A stretch of DNA of 64,000 nucleotides. Source: Nocardiopsis sp. FR4. GTDB taxonomy: Bacteria > Actinomycetota > Actinomycetes > Streptosporangiales > Streptosporangiaceae. The notes under the pieces were generated by a model. That model did not search any database. It was not told the DNA's origin and was given only the letters and a program-made list of their open reading frames with translations. The first letter of the stretch is position 1. Every line of letters begins with the position of its first letter. The position numbers and the translations under genes are program-made. Positions 1 to 8,913 of this stretch are shown here, piece after piece. Where the stretch lies: contig NZ_VWVV01000012.1 in NCBI RefSeq assembly GCF_009830945.1, forward strand, positions 62,001 through 126,000, written 5' to 3'.

Positions 1-220
1 GACCGTTGACCACCTCGTTGACGGTGCCGTCGCCGCCGAGGCTCAGCACCAGGTCGTAGCCGTCGTCCGCCGCCGCCCGGGCCAGTTCGCCCGCGTGGTC
101 GCGGTACTCGGTCGCGGCGACGGTGACGTCCAGCTCCGAGGCCAGGGCGCCCAGGATCACCTCACGCGTGCGTGACGTGGTCGTGGTCGCCTGCGGATTC
201 ACGATGAAAAGGGCGCGCAC
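1..220 (-). CDS. Diacylglycerol kinase-family lipid kinase, N-terminal part only
   Basis: The gene runs off the left edge; only the first 73 residues are visible. The GTG at 220 gives a protein beginning VRALFIVNPQA, the strand plus Asn-Pro that opens the DAGK/YegS/sphingosine-kinase catalytic fold. Residues 60-73 read SLGGDGTVNEVVNG, the glycine-rich nucleotide-binding motif of the family. Such enzymes phosphorylate diacylglycerol or a related lipid with ATP at the inner membrane face. Substrate cannot be told from this fragment. The family assignment is strong because both signature segments are present and correctly spaced. Confidence 0.85.
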   Translation of the reverse strand, partial: MRALFIVNPQATTTTSRTREVILGALASELDVTVAATEYRDHAGELARAAADDGYDLVLSLGGDGTVNEVVNG

Positions 221-350
221 CAGGCCAGTGTAGGGCGTGTTCGGTGCGCGGGCCCGGCGGTCGGGGCGTGCGCCCCGCCGCATCGGGGCCGGGTGCGCGG
301 AGGGAGCGGGCCCGGAGCCGGTCCGCGCGGGGCGCGTATAGGCTCGTCGG

Positions 351-740
351 GTGCCTTCTCGTCCTATCACCATCGTCATCGCCGCCGCGCTGGAGGCCCT
401 GGTCGGGCTGGCCGCGGCGGTCGGCGGGCTCTACAGCCTCTTCAACACCGTCACCGGACGGGCCTCCGAGCTGACCAGCGCCCTGTCCCTGACCGCGCTG
501 GGACTCGGAGTGGGCGCCCTGCTGGTCTTCGTCGCCCGCGGCCTCTGGCAGCTGCGGGACTGGGCGCGCACGCCGGTGTTCGTCACGCAGATCTTCCTCG
601 CCGTGGTCGCCTACTACATGTTCACCAGCGGGCAGTACCTGTACGGCGCGGTGCTCCTGGTCGTGGCGGTGTGCGCCTCGGCGGCGGTCCTGTCGCCGCC
701 GACGACCGCGGCGCTCTTCCCCGAGGAACGGGGGAAGTAG
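351..740 (+). CDS. Small integral membrane protein, unknown function
   Basis: A 129-residue protein with about four hydrophobic helices (roughly residues 6-26, 43-63, 76-93 and 97-117) and a short charged C-terminus. No catalytic motif is visible. It starts at GTG 351 with no Shine-Dalgarno; a -10-like TATAGG lies at 337-342, about 8 bases upstream, so a leaderless transcript is plausible. It stands alone, convergent with the sigma factor gene. I recognise the type (small actinobacterial membrane protein) but not a function. Confidence 0.7.
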   Translation: MPSRPITIVIAAALEALVGLAAAVGGLYSLFNTVTGRASELTSALSLTALGLGVGALLVFVARGLWQLRDWARTPVFVTQIFLAVVAYYMFTSGQYLYGAVLLVVAVCASAAVLSPPTTAALFPEERGK

Positions 741-765
741 CGCCACGGTCGCCCGCGGCGGCGGG

Positions 766-1569
766 TCAGTCGTCCGTGGTCAGCGCCTGGCGCAGCTGCG
801 CCAGGGTTCGGGCCAGCAGACGGGACACGTGCATCTGCGAGATCCCCAGCTCCTGGGCGATCTGGGACTGCGTCATGTTGCCGAAGAAGCGCAGCAGCAG
901 GATGCGCTTCTCCCGGGGCGGGAGCTGTTCCAGGAGCGGCTTGAGCGACTCCCGGTACTCCACGCCCTCCAGGGACTCGTCCACGATGCCCAGGGAGTCG
1001 GCCACCGCGGGGGCGTCCTCGTCCCCGCTGTCGGGCGCGTCCAGGGACACGGTGGAGTAGGCGTTGGCGGACTCCAGGCCCTCCAGCACCTCCTCCTCCG
1101 ACATCTGCAGGTGCGCGGCGAGCTCGGCGACGGTCGGGGAGCGCCCCTCCCGCTGGGACAGGTCGCTCACCGCCTTGGTCAGCGAGAGCTTGAGCTCCTG
1201 CAGGCGGCGGGGTACGCGGACCGCCCAGCCCTTGTCGCGGAAGTGCCGCTTGATCTCACCGACGATCGTCGGGGTCGCGTACGTGGAGAACTCCACCCCG
1301 CGCTCCAGGTCGAACCGGTCGATCGACTTGATCAGTCCGATCGTGGCCACCTGGGTGAGGTCGTCCAGCCACTCGCCGCGGTTGCGGAAGCGGCGGGCGA
1401 GGTACTCCACCAAGGGCAGGTGCAGCTCCACCAGTTCGTCGCGGATCCGCCGGCGCTCCTCGGAGTCGGCGTCGAGTTCCTTCAGGCGCTCGAACAACTC
1501 CCTGGCGCGGGCCCGGTCGGGTACCGCGTGCTCGGTCTTCGCTGTCAGAGCGGGCCCCCTTTCGCTCAC
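766..1569 (-). CDS. SigB/SigF-type RNA polymerase sigma factor
   Basis: A 267-residue group 3 sigma-70 factor. Region 2 is clear (DLTQVATIGLIKSIDRF followed by the FSTYATPTIVGEIKRHFRD block, about residues 68-110) and is followed by VRVPRR of region 3. The C-terminal helix-turn-helix of region 4 (MTQSQIAQELGISQMHVSRL) lies near residues 230-250. Members of this subfamily direct general-stress or developmental genes in actinobacteria and are held inactive by an HATPase-type anti-sigma factor. That gene is immediately upstream and overlaps it: the anti-sigma stop and this GTG start share GTGA at 1566-1569, implying translational coupling. Confidence 0.93.
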   Translation of the reverse strand: MSERGPALTAKTEHAVPDRARARELFERLKELDADSEERRRIRDELVELHLPLVEYLARRFRNRGEWLDDLTQVATIGLIKSIDRFDLERGVEFSTYATPTIVGEIKRHFRDKGWAVRVPRRLQELKLSLTKAVSDLSQREGRSPTVAELAAHLQMSEEEVLEGLESANAYSTVSLDAPDSGDEDAPAVADSLGIVDESLEGVEYRESLKPLLEQLPPREKRILLLRFFGNMTQSQIAQELGISQMHVSRLLARTLAQLRQALTTDD

Positions 1570-1991
1570 ACCGACTCCAGGGTGCCGCGGCGCTTGTACA
1601 GGACGATGTGGACGCGGTCGTCGGGGCCGACCCCCGCGTCGACCTCCCCTGCGAGGGCGGACAGCACGGTCCAGGCGAAGGTGTCGCGTGCGGGGAGGCG
1701 TCCGTCGGCGGTGAGTACCGAGACGGAGATGCGCATCCCCTCAGGGGTGAGTTCGAACTCGGTGGTCAGTTCCGTGCCGGGCAGAGCCTGGGAGAGGAGC
1801 ATGGCGCAGGCCTCGTCGACACCGATCCTCAGGTCCTCGATCTCGTCGAGGGTGAAGTCGAGTCGCGCGGCCAGTCCCGCCGTCGCCGTTCGCAAGACGG
1901 ACAGATAGGCGCTGTCCGCGGGCATGTTGACGGTGACAGCGTCCCGAACGCCGATGGCGTCGGCCGTGGGCACAGCGGTTTCTTCGGTCAC
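1566..1991 (-). CDS. RsbW-type anti-sigma factor (GHKL ATPase fold)
   Basis: A 141-residue protein with the HATPase/serine-kinase fold. The N-box is visible as DLRIGVDEACAMLL (about residues 53-66), with a C-terminal beta segment ending near DRVHIVLYKRR. RsbW-like proteins bind and inhibit a partner sigma factor and can phosphorylate an anti-anti-sigma (STAS) protein. The gene overlaps the sigma gene by 4 bases, so the target is almost certainly that sigma factor. The GTG start at 1991 has a good ribosome site (GAAGGAGGGA) just upstream. No STAS-domain partner is visible in this window. Confidence 0.88.
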   Translation of the reverse strand: MTEETAVPTADAIGVRDAVTVNMPADSAYLSVLRTATAGLAARLDFTLDEIEDLRIGVDEACAMLLSQALPGTELTTEFELTPEGMRISVSVLTADGRLPARDTFAWTVLSALAGEVDAGVGPDDRVHIVLYKRRGTLESV

Positions 1992-2156
1992 GTCCCTCCT
2001 TCGGGGCGGGGTTGCCGCTTGAGAGCAATGTATCTCGTTTCACCACTGGGCAGCGAGGATGCGCGAAGGCCCGCGCCGGAACGGAACCCGTTCCACGGCG
2101 CCGCGGCGCGCGCCCGCCCTCCCGTGGCGTGGACCGACGCCGGTCCCGGTGGAGCC

Positions 2157-2636
2157 TCAGGCCTCGGCCGAGCCCAGCGCGGCGAGCGCGTCGCCGTCCA
2201 GGCGCCGGACCGTCCAGCCGTCCATGGGCCGCGAGCCCAGGGCCTCGTAGAACCGGATCGAGGGCTCGTTCCAGTCGAGCACCGACCACTCCAGCCGCCG
2301 GTAACCGCGTTCCACGCAGATCCGCGCCAGGGCCCGCAGCAGCGCCAGCCCGTGCCCGGAGCCGCGCGCCTCGGGGCGCACGAACAGGTCCTCCAGGTAG
2401 ACGCCGTGCCGACCGGTCCAGGTGGAGTAGTTGCGAAACCACAGGGCGAACCCGACCACCCCGCTCCCGTCCTCCTCGGCGACGTGCGCGAACACCGCGG
2501 GCTGGGGACCGAACAGGGCCTCGCGCAGGTCCCGCTCGGTGGCCACGACCGCCTCCGGCTCCTTCTCGTACTCGGCGAGCTCACCGATCATCGCGTGGAT
2601 GACGGGAACGTCGTCGGGCAGGGCGGGACGGATCAT
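2157..2636 (-). CDS. GNAT-family N-acetyltransferase (spermidine/diamine acetyltransferase-like)
   Basis: A 159-residue single-domain GNAT protein. The acetyl-CoA-binding part is visible as YLEDLFVRPEARGSGHGLAL (about residues 80-99), an R-x-x-G-x-G/A-type loop, followed by the typical WSVLDWNEPSIRFYEALG block (about 118-135). The LEDLFV and LDWN..AI.FY pattern is that of spermidine/spermine or thialysine N-acetyltransferases, so a small diamine or amino acid side chain is the likely acceptor. The substrate is inference. It is transcribed alone, upstream of the anti-sigma/sigma pair with a 165-base gap. Confidence 0.85.
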   Translation of the reverse strand: MIRPALPDDVPVIHAMIGELAEYEKEPEAVVATERDLREALFGPQPAVFAHVAEEDGSGVVGFALWFRNYSTWTGRHGVYLEDLFVRPEARGSGHGLALLRALARICVERGYRRLEWSVLDWNEPSIRFYEALGSRPMDGWTVRRLDGDALAALGSAEA

Positions 2637-2736
2637 CGGACCACCTCAGGAGCGGGAACGGGGGCTCGGTCCCCTCCAGGGTATGCGCTGGCCGCAGGGG
2701 GCGTCCCGGCGCCGAGGCCGGGGAACGGGGCCCGCG

Positions 2737-3324
2737 TCAGGGGCGGTGGGCGACCACGCGCTCGACCATGCCGAGGAAGAGCCGGTCGTGGTGGCCGACC
2801 TCGAAGCCGGCCTCGACGGCCACCTCCCGGGGAAGGCGCCGCGGGTGCTCGCGCAGCCGTTCCACGAGCCGTCCGGGCAGGCGGGCGTACTCGATGTGGT
2901 CGACCATCAGGAGTCTTCCGCCGGGGACCAGCACCCGGTACATCTCCGACAGCGCCCGGCGCTGGTCGGCCACGGCGCACATCGCCAGGGTGCACAGCAC
3001 GGTGTCGAAGCTCTGGTCGGGGAACTCCAGGTTCTGCGCGTCGCCCTCCAGGAAGCGGGCGACCACGCCCAGCCGCCGGGCCCGCTCCCGGGCGCGGTCG
3101 AGCATCTCCGGGCTGGTGTCGATGGCGGTGAGGCGGATCTGCGGCGGGTAGTGGGGCAGGTTCGCCCCGGTACCCACCGCCACCTCCAGGGTGTCGCCGC
3201 GGGCCCCGGCGCACAGGATCTCGCGGGTGCGGCGCATGACCGGGCTCTGGAACCGCTCGCTGTGCTCCACGTGGGAGGCCACGCGGTCCCAGCGCCGGCG
3301 GGTGTGCTCTGTGCGCGCGTCCAT
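2737..3324 (-). CDS. Class I SAM-dependent methyltransferase
   Basis: A 195-residue Methyltransf_11-type enzyme. Motif I reads LEVAVGTGANL (about residues 45-55), motif II gives the acidic residue after the second strand (LTAIDTSPEML), and FDTVLCTLAMCAV is motif IV. PGGRLLMVDHIEY follows as motif V/VI. The ATG at 3324 is chosen over the in-frame GTG at 3336 because GGGGAGAG lies directly before it at ribosome-site distance. The acceptor substrate cannot be told. It has 100 bases to the acetyltransferase gene, with no evident functional link. Confidence 0.88.
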   Translation of the reverse strand: MDARTEHTRRRWDRVASHVEHSERFQSPVMRRTREILCAGARGDTLEVAVGTGANLPHYPPQIRLTAIDTSPEMLDRARERARRLGVVARFLEGDAQNLEFPDQSFDTVLCTLAMCAVADQRRALSEMYRVLVPGGRLLMVDHIEYARLPGRLVERLREHPRRLPREVAVEAGFEVGHHDRLFLGMVERVVAHRP

Positions 3325-3487
3325 CTCTCTCCCCACGGGCGGGTTCCTACCCCACGAATGTGGGTGTACGCCGCCGCGCGGTCAAGAGGTTCGGACCGCG
3401 TTTCCTCACGGCCGCCGCGGCCGGTACGGGACGCCCGCGGGCCCGCACCCGCGGAAATCCGGACGGTCGCCGCCACCGGATCCGGAC

Positions 3488-3528
3488 GACCGGTGCCCCG
3501 CGCTCCGGGGGAGTGCGGGGCACCGGTC
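3488..3528 (-). terminator. Strong hairpin ending the amino acid ABC operon
   Basis: A perfect 14-bp inverted repeat (3488-3501 with 3515-3528, arm GACCGGTGCCCCGC) with a 13-base loop sits just past the ATPase stop on the minus strand. There is no U-tract, as is common for terminators in high-GC actinobacteria. Confidence 0.75.
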
Positions 3529-3543
3529 CCGGCCCGGGAGCGC

Positions 3544-4365
3544 TCAGAGCACCTTGGACAGGAAGGCCTGGGTGCGTGCCTGGCTCGGGCGGGAGAGCAC
3601 CTCGGCGGGCACGCCCGACTCCACCACCATGCCGTCGTCCATGAACACCAGGGAGTCTCCGACCTCGCGGGCGAAGCCCATCTCGTGTGTGACGACCATC
3701 ATCGTCATACCGCCCCGGGCCAGATCGCGCATGACGTCCAGGACCTCGCCGACCAGCTCCGGGTCCAGGGCGCTGGTGGGCTCGTCGAACAGCATCAGGG
3801 ACGGCTCCATGGCCAGCGCCCGGGCGATGGCCACGCGCTGCTGCTGGCCACCGGAGAGCTGGTCGGGATAGGCCTTCGCCTTGTCCGGCAGGCCCACCCG
3901 CTCCAGCAGCTCCATGGCCTTGGCGGTGGCCTCGGCCCGCGGCATCCGCTTGACCTGCACGGGCGCCTCGATGACGTTGCCCAGCACGCTCAGGTGCGGG
4001 AACAGGTTGAAGCGCTGGAAGACCATGCCGATGTCGCTGCGCTGCAGGGCGATCTCGTTGTCGCGCAGCTCGTAGAGCCGCCCGCGCTTCTGCCGGTACC
4101 CCATCAGCTCGCCGTTGACCCACAGGCGGCCCGCGGTGAGCTTCTCCAGGTGGTTGACACAGCGCAGGAAGGTGGACTTGCCCGACCCCGACGGGCCGAT
4201 GATGCACATCACCTCGCCCCGCCTGACCTGGAGGTCGATCCCCTTGAGGACCTCCAGGCGTCCGAAGCTCTTGTGCACGTTCTCGGCCACGACCAGCGCG
4301 TCCGCGGGCAGTTCGGTGCCCTCGGCGGTCTCCACCACGCCCGTGGCCTCGGTCCGCTCGCTCAT
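3544..4365 (-). CDS. Polar amino acid ABC transporter, ATP-binding protein (GlnQ-like)
   Basis: A 273-residue ABC ATPase. Walker A (GPSGSGKS, about residue 53), signature LSGGQQQR (about 162), Walker [13 protein letters not shown] and the switch VVTHEM are all intact. The sequence is of the polar amino acid class (GlnQ/HisP), energising uptake of glutamine, glutamate, histidine or cystine-type substrates. The ATG at 4365 overlaps the permease stop by 4 bases (ATGA), so it is the last gene of a binding protein-permease-ATPase operon. Exact substrate is unknown. Confidence 0.94.
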   Translation of the reverse strand: MSERTEATGVVETAEGTELPADALVVAENVHKSFGRLEVLKGIDLQVRRGEVMCIIGPSGSGKSTFLRCVNHLEKLTAGRLWVNGELMGYRQKRGRLYELRDNEIALQRSDIGMVFQRFNLFPHLSVLGNVIEAPVQVKRMPRAEATAKAMELLERVGLPDKAKAYPDQLSGGQQQRVAIARALAMEPSLMLFDEPTSALDPELVGEVLDVMRDLARGGMTMMVVTHEMGFAREVGDSLVFMDDGMVVESGVPAEVLSRPSQARTQAFLSKVL

Positions 4366-5327
4366 CTGTGCGCCCCTCCGACGATGCGGTCCCGGATGCT
4401 GCCGTACTGCCCGGGGTTGAACCTGCGCTCGATGAAGTACTGGCCGACCATCAGCACGCTGGTGATGGCCAGGTACCACAGGCACGCCGCGACGAGCATC
4501 GGGAAGATCTGGTAGGTGCGGGCGCCGATCGCCTGGAGCTGGTAGAAGAGCTCGATGGTGACCGGCACGTAGGCCAGCAGCGCGGTGTCCTTGAGCATGG
4601 CGATGGTCTCGTTGCCCGTGGGCGGGATGACCACGCGCATCGCCTGGGGGAGCGTGATCCGGCGCAGGACCTTGCCCCGGCTCATGCCCAGCGCCTGCGC
4701 GGCCTCGGTCTGGCCCTTGTTGACCGACTGCAGGCCCGCGCGGATGATCTCGGCCATGTAGGCGCCCTCGGACAGCGACAGGGCCAGCAGGCCCGCCGTG
4801 TAGCCGCTCAGCATGGTGCGGGCGTCGATCTCGAAGAAGCGGGCGTCGCCGTCCAGGCCCAGCCAGGGCATCCAGTAGTTGTCGAACGGCAGGCCGATCT
4901 CGATCGTCGTGTACAGGATGGCGAGGTTGCCGAAGAGCACCGCCAGCACCAGGCGGGGCACGCCGCGGAAGAACCAGGTGTACAGCCAGGAGACCGTCAC
5001 CAGCACGGGGTTCCCGGACAGCCGCATCACCGCCAGGACGATGCCCAGCACGACGCCGATGATCATCGACAGCACGGTGGCGCTGAGGGTGATCCACACG
5101 CCGCGCACGACCGGTTCCGAGAACATGTGCTCGTACATGAACGGCCAGTTGAACGCGTCGTTCGTGAACAGCATGTGCACGAACATGGCGGCGAGGACGA
5201 GGATGAACCCCGCGGCGATCCACCGTTCGGGGTAGCGCACGGGGACGGCGGTCACGGGTTCGGCCGAGCGGTCCGGGGCCGCCTTGGGCGCTTCCGGACC
5301 GCTCGCCGGTGCGGTCTGTGGGGACAA
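4362..5327 (-). CDS. Polar amino acid ABC transporter, permease
   Basis: A 321-residue HisM/GlnP-type permease. After a ~35-residue Pro/Ala-rich cytoplasmic N-terminus there are about five to six membrane helices and the family coupling loop [22 protein letters not shown] (EAA motif, about residues 208-229), where it contacts the ATPase. The furthest start is a TTG at 5327, 33 bases after the binding-protein stop; no strong ribosome site is seen there, so the true start could be slightly downstream. Only one permease gene is present, so the channel would be a homodimer unless a second subunit is encoded elsewhere. Confidence 0.92.
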   Translation of the reverse strand: MSPQTAPASGPEAPKAAPDRSAEPVTAVPVRYPERWIAAGFILVLAAMFVHMLFTNDAFNWPFMYEHMFSEPVVRGVWITLSATVLSMIIGVVLGIVLAVMRLSGNPVLVTVSWLYTWFFRGVPRLVLAVLFGNLAILYTTIEIGLPFDNYWMPWLGLDGDARFFEIDARTMLSGYTAGLLALSLSEGAYMAEIIRAGLQSVNKGQTEAAQALGMSRGKVLRRITLPQAMRVVIPPTGNETIAMLKDTALLAYVPVTIELFYQLQAIGARTYQIFPMLVAACLWYLAITSVLMVGQYFIERRFNPGQYGSIRDRIVGGAHR

Positions 5328-5360
5328 CGGGTCAGTCTTTCGCTCGGTGGGTGGCGGGCA

Positions 5361-6281
5361 CTACTCCGAGAGGGAGGGGTTCACCTCGGCGCTCTCCAGG
5401 CTGCCGGCGTCCACGCCCCACTCCTGGAGGATCTCGTCGTAGGTGCCGTCCTCCATCAGGGCGTTGAAGGCGGCGGCGACGGCCTCGGCCAGCTCCTCGT
5501 TCTCCTTGTGGGTGAGGATGCCGTACGGGGCGGCGTCGTACTGCTCGCCGACGAACTCCAGGACGCCCTCGCCGGTCTGCTCCAGCGCGTAGGCCGCGGT
5601 GGGCATGTCGGCGAGCGAGGCGTCGTTGACGCCGGACACGACGGTCTCGGTGGCCAGCGGCTGGTTCTCGAACTTCTGGATGGTGATGGGCTCCTCGCCC
5701 GCCTCCTCGCAGGCCGCGCTGCGCGCCTCGATGTCCTCGTCGTGCGTGGTGTCGGCCTGCACCGCGACCCGCAGGCCGCAGGCGTTGTCGGGGTCCACGT
5801 TCTCGGGGTTGCCCGCCTTGGTGAACCACTGCGTGCCCGAGGAAAAGTAGCTCACCATGTTGACCTGCTCCATGCGCTCCTCGGTCACGGTGAAGGAGGA
5901 GGAGCCGAGGTCGTAGGTGCCGGTGTCCACGCCGATGATGATGGAGTCGAACGCGGTGGGCTCCCACTCGCCCTCCAGGCCCAGCTTGGCCAGGGCGGCG
6001 TTGAGCAGGTCCACGTTGAAGCCGAGGACGGTCTCGCCGTCCTCGTCCAGGAACTCGCCGGGCGGGTAGGAGGCCTCGACGCCGACCTTGACGCTTCCGG
6101 CCTCGGCGATGTCGTCGGGGACGAGCGCGGCCAGCTCCTCGTCGGCCTCGACGCTGGGAGCCTCCGGGGCCGCGGTCTCCTCCGTGCTCCCGCCACCGCC
6201 GCAGGCGGACAGCGCCAGGACGCCGGCGAGGGACAGCGCGCCGAGGGCGAACGGCGCGGTCTGGTGCTTGTGCAGGACCAT
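5361..6281 (-). CDS. Polar amino acid ABC transporter, substrate-binding lipoprotein
   Basis: A 306-residue family 3 solute-binding protein. The N-terminus is a lipoprotein signal: a Lys/His start, a hydrophobic stretch and the lipobox LSAC with Cys27, then a Gly-rich spacer. The mature protein shows the PBPb pattern (VGVEASYPPGEFLDEDG, GFNVDLLNA, FDSIIIGVDTGTYDL, FENQPLATETVVSG). The ATG at 6281 is chosen because GAAGGAGA lies 8 bases upstream. It is the first gene of the operon and would be anchored outside the membrane to deliver a polar amino acid to the permease. Confidence 0.93.
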   Translation of the reverse strand: MVLHKHQTAPFALGALSLAGVLALSACGGGGSTEETAAPEAPSVEADEELAALVPDDIAEAGSVKVGVEASYPPGEFLDEDGETVLGFNVDLLNAALAKLGLEGEWEPTAFDSIIIGVDTGTYDLGSSSFTVTEERMEQVNMVSYFSSGTQWFTKAGNPENVDPDNACGLRVAVQADTTHDEDIEARSAACEEAGEEPITIQKFENQPLATETVVSGVNDASLADMPTAAYALEQTGEGVLEFVGEQYDAAPYGILTHKENEELAEAVAAAFNALMEDGTYDEILQEWGVDAGSLESAEVNPSLSE

Positions 6282-6670
6282 CGTGGGGTCTCCTTCAGGG
6301 GCACGGAGTGCCTGGTCGGAGGCGGGTTCGTGACCTCGCCGGCCGAGCCAAAACGACATTCAGGACATTATGCTTCAAAGGTTCATAAGCCGGTGCCGTC
6401 CCATGGTGCCGACCCGCGATTTTCCTGCGGTCACCGTTGTGAGAGGATTGCGTAACGGGTCATCCCCGTGAGAGCGACCGCGCAGCAACTCGCATAGGAG
6501 TCCGGCGAAGACCGACTCTCCCGGCGACACCACCGGTCATGGCCGACCGGCGCCAGGAGGAGTCCCCCTAGCACCGTCACGTCTTCGCGCGCGGCCCGCG
6601 CCCACCGCCGATCCGCCCGTCGTCATGGCCGACGCCGAGCGGAACACGCAAGACCTGAGGGGTTTCAGCA
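6282..6670. other. Divergent intergenic region with clustered hairpins
   Basis: This gap of about 390 bases separates the amino acid ABC operon from malic enzyme and must hold both promoters. On the plus strand three hairpins lie in a row: ACGGG/CCCGT at 6455-6469, GGAGTC/GACTCTCC at 6498-6521 and CCGGTC/GACCGG at 6533-6550. The clustering suggests a structured 5' leader for malic enzyme. I could not match it to any riboswitch class I know. Confidence 0.4.
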
Positions 6671-7852
6671 GTGACCACCGTTTCGCGTACCCAGAACCTG
6701 GACGAGGATCCCGCCTTCGCGCTGCACCGCGGCGGCAAGCTCCACGTCACCTCCTCCGTCGACGTCCACGACCACGAGGGGCTCTCCCTCGCCTACACCC
6801 CCGGCGTCGCCCGCGTCTGCGACGCCATCGCCGAGTCCCCCGAGCTCGTCGGCACCTACACCTGGAAGAACAACCTGGTCGCCGTCGTCACCGACGGCAC
6901 CGCCGTGCTGGGCCTGGGCGACATCGGCCCCGAGGCCTCGCTGCCGGTCATGGAGGGCAAGTCGCTGCTGTTCAAGCAGTTCGGCGACGTCGACTCCGTG
7001 CCGATCGCGCTGGGCTGCACCGGGGTCGACGAGATCGTCGAGACCGTCGTGCGCATGGCACCCTCCTTCGGCGGCATCAACCTGGAGGACATCGCCGCGC
7101 CGCGCTGCTTCGAGATCGAGCGCCAGCTGCGCGAACGCCTGGACATCCCGGTCTTCCACGACGACCAGCACGGCACCGCCATCGTCACCGTCGCCGCGCT
7201 GCACAACGCCGCCCGCCTGACCGGGCGCACCCTGGGCGACCTGCGCGCCGTGGTCTCCGGCGCGGGTGCCGCGGGCGTGGCCGTCACCAAGATGCTCGTG
7301 GACGGCGGGATCGGCGACATCGCCGTGGCCGACTCCAAGGGCATGATCCACGAGGGCCGCGAGGGCCTGACCCCGGTCAAGCGCGAGCTGGCCGCGATCA
7401 GCAACAAGGCCGGCCTGAGCGGCTCCATCGAGAGCGCCCTGGAGGGCGCGGACGTGTTCATCGGCCTGTCCGCGGGCGAGGTCCCCGAGCCCGTGGTCGC
7501 CACCATGGCCGAGAACGCGATCATCTTCGCCATGGCCAACCCCAACCCCGAGGTGCACCCCGACGTCGCCCGCAGGCACGCGAGCGTCGTCGCCACCGGG
7601 CGCAGCGACTTCCCCAACCAGATCAACAACGTGCTGGCCTTCCCCGGCGTGTTCCGGGGCGCCTTCGACGCGGGCGCCACGGACATCACCGAGAACATGA
7701 AGCTGGCCGCCGCCACCGCGCTGGCCGACCTGGTCGGCGACGACCTGTCCGCCGACTACATCATCCCCAGCTCCTTCGACGAGCGGGTGGTGCCGGCCGT
7801 GGCCGCCGCGGTCGCCGCCCAGGCCCGCGAGGACGGCGTCGTGCGCGGCTAG
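6671..7852 (+). CDS. Malic enzyme (oxaloacetate-decarboxylating malate dehydrogenase)
   Basis: A 393-residue short-form (prokaryotic) malic enzyme converting L-malate to pyruvate and CO2 with NAD or NADP. Features seen: YTPGVARVC near residue 42, the Lys/Asp-containing catalytic stretch with [10 protein letters not shown] (about 153-162) and the nucleotide-binding GAGAAGVA (about 197-204), then ANPNPEV and FPNQINN. The long C-terminal phosphotransacetylase-like domain of some MaeB enzymes is absent. The GTG at 6671 follows GAGGGG at a suitable distance. Cofactor preference is not settled from sequence. It is transcribed alone. Confidence 0.95.
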   Translation: MTTVSRTQNLDEDPAFALHRGGKLHVTSSVDVHDHEGLSLAYTPGVARVCDAIAESPELVGTYTWKNNLVAVVTDGTAVLGLGDIGPEASLPVMEGKSLLFKQFGDVDSVPIALGCTGVDEIVETVVRMAPSFGGINLEDIAAPRCFEIERQLRERLDIPVFHDDQHGTAIVTVAALHNAARLTGRTLGDLRAVVSGAGAAGVAVTKMLVDGGIGDIAVADSKGMIHEGREGLTPVKRELAAISNKAGLSGSIESALEGADVFIGLSAGEVPEPVVATMAENAIIFAMANPNPEVHPDVARRHASVVATGRSDFPNQINNVLAFPGVFRGAFDAGATDITENMKLAAATALADLVGDDLSADYIIPSSFDERVVPAVAAAVAAQAREDGVVRG

Positions 7853-7881
7853 TACCCCGCACGCGCCGGTCGGACCGCGAC

Positions 7882-7924
7882 GAGGCCCCGGAGGACGCGC
7901 CCCTGCGGCGCCCTCCGGGGCCTC
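7882..7924. terminator. Bidirectional hairpin between malic enzyme and padR
   Basis: A perfect 13-bp inverted repeat (GAGGCCCCGGAGG at 7882-7894, its complement at 7912-7924) with a 17-base loop lies between the two convergent genes and would serve both. Confidence 0.8.
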
Positions 7925-7932
7925 TCCCGTCG

Positions 7933-8913
7933 CTACCTGCCGTCGCCGGGGTCGTCGACCGCCCGGCTCCAGGGGTCACCGCCCGCGGGCGGCCCCGGAC
8001 GCGGCTTCGGCTCCTCGGCGGGACCGTCCCCGGGAGCGGCCTCCTGGTCCCGGGCCGCCTCCGGCGCGCTGGCGGGCTTCTCCCCGGACTCCGGGGACTC
8101 GCCCTCGGCGGGTTCGGCGCGCTCGCTTCCGGCGGGCGGGCCCCAGTGCCGCATGTCCCGGCGGATCACCTCGACCGTGTCGTCCAGGATGCGCCGCAGG
8201 TCGGTGGCGGCGGCCTCGCCCACGTGGCCCGCCTCGCGGACCACGTCGCGCACCCGGTCGCCGAAGTCGTGCAGCGCCCGCTCGAACTCGGTGGCCTGTC
8301 CGGTCCGCTCGGACTCGCCCCGGCCCCACACGGAGCCGAACGCGCCGAAGCCGTGCGCGAAGCGCTCCCACTCGCGGGCCCACCGCGGGCCGTCCTCGCA
8401 GCCGTGCCCGCCCTTGGCGGCGCGCTCCTCCTCGGAGCCCCTCCCGGCCTCCTCCGAGTCCGCCGCCGGGGCGCCCTCGTCCGCGGGCTCGGACTTCCGG
8501 CCCGGCGCCTCCTCGGCACCGGGACGGCGCGCGCTGCCGGAGCCGAACTTCAGCTCCTCGCGCAGCGAGCTGATCGTGGCGCGCACGTCCTGTTTGACCG
8601 CGCGGGCGATGTCACGCACCGAGTCGGTGATCTCGCGCTCCAGGTCGTCCAGGTCGCCCTCGCGCTCGCGCAGCTCCTCCCGGCCCTTGTCGGTGAGGCG
8701 GTAGACCTTGCGCCCGCCCTCCTCGGTGTGGGTGACCAGCCCCTCCTCCTCCAGCCGCGCCAGCCGGGGGTAGATGGTCCCGGGGGAGGGCGAGTACACC
8801 CCGAGGAAGCGGTCGCGCAGCAGGCTGATGATCTCGTAACCGTGCCGCGGGCTCTCGTCCAGCAGCTTGAGCAGGTAGAGCCGGAGTCGTCCGTGGCCGA
8901 AGATGGTGCTCAT
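7933..8913 (-). CDS. PadR-family transcriptional regulator with long acidic C-terminal extension
   Basis: A 326-residue protein. Residues 1-85 are a classic PadR winged helix (LRLYLLKLLDESPRHGYEII, then SPGTIYPRLARLEEEGLV). A coiled-coil-like segment follows to about 140, and the rest is a Glu/Ala/Gly/Pro-rich low-complexity tail with a short conserved-looking FGDRVRDVVREAGHVGEAAA stretch. The usual PadR is 110-180 residues, so the tail is unusual. It starts immediately after the stop of the upstream DUF4097-type gene (TGAATG), so the two are translationally coupled and PadR probably represses this pair. Confidence 0.9.
   Translation of the reverse strand: MSTIFGHGRLRLYLLKLLDESPRHGYEIISLLRDRFLGVYSPSPGTIYPRLARLEEEGLVTHTEEGGRKVYRLTDKGREELREREGDLDDLEREITDSVRDIARAVKQDVRATISSLREELKFGSGSARRPGAEEAPGRKSEPADEGAPAADSEEAGRGSEEERAAKGGHGCEDGPRWAREWERFAHGFGAFGSVWGRGESERTGQATEFERALHDFGDRVRDVVREAGHVGEAAATDLRRILDDTVEVIRRDMRHWGPPAGSERAEPAEGESPESGEKPASAPEAARDQEAAPGDGPAEEPKPRPGPPAGGDPWSRAVDDPGDGR

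Noticed and set aside
3544-5223. A 559-codon frame that would fuse extra sequence to the amino acid ABC ATPase
   Set aside because: The upstream part lies out of frame over the permease gene; the ATG at 4365 overlapping the permease stop is the real start.
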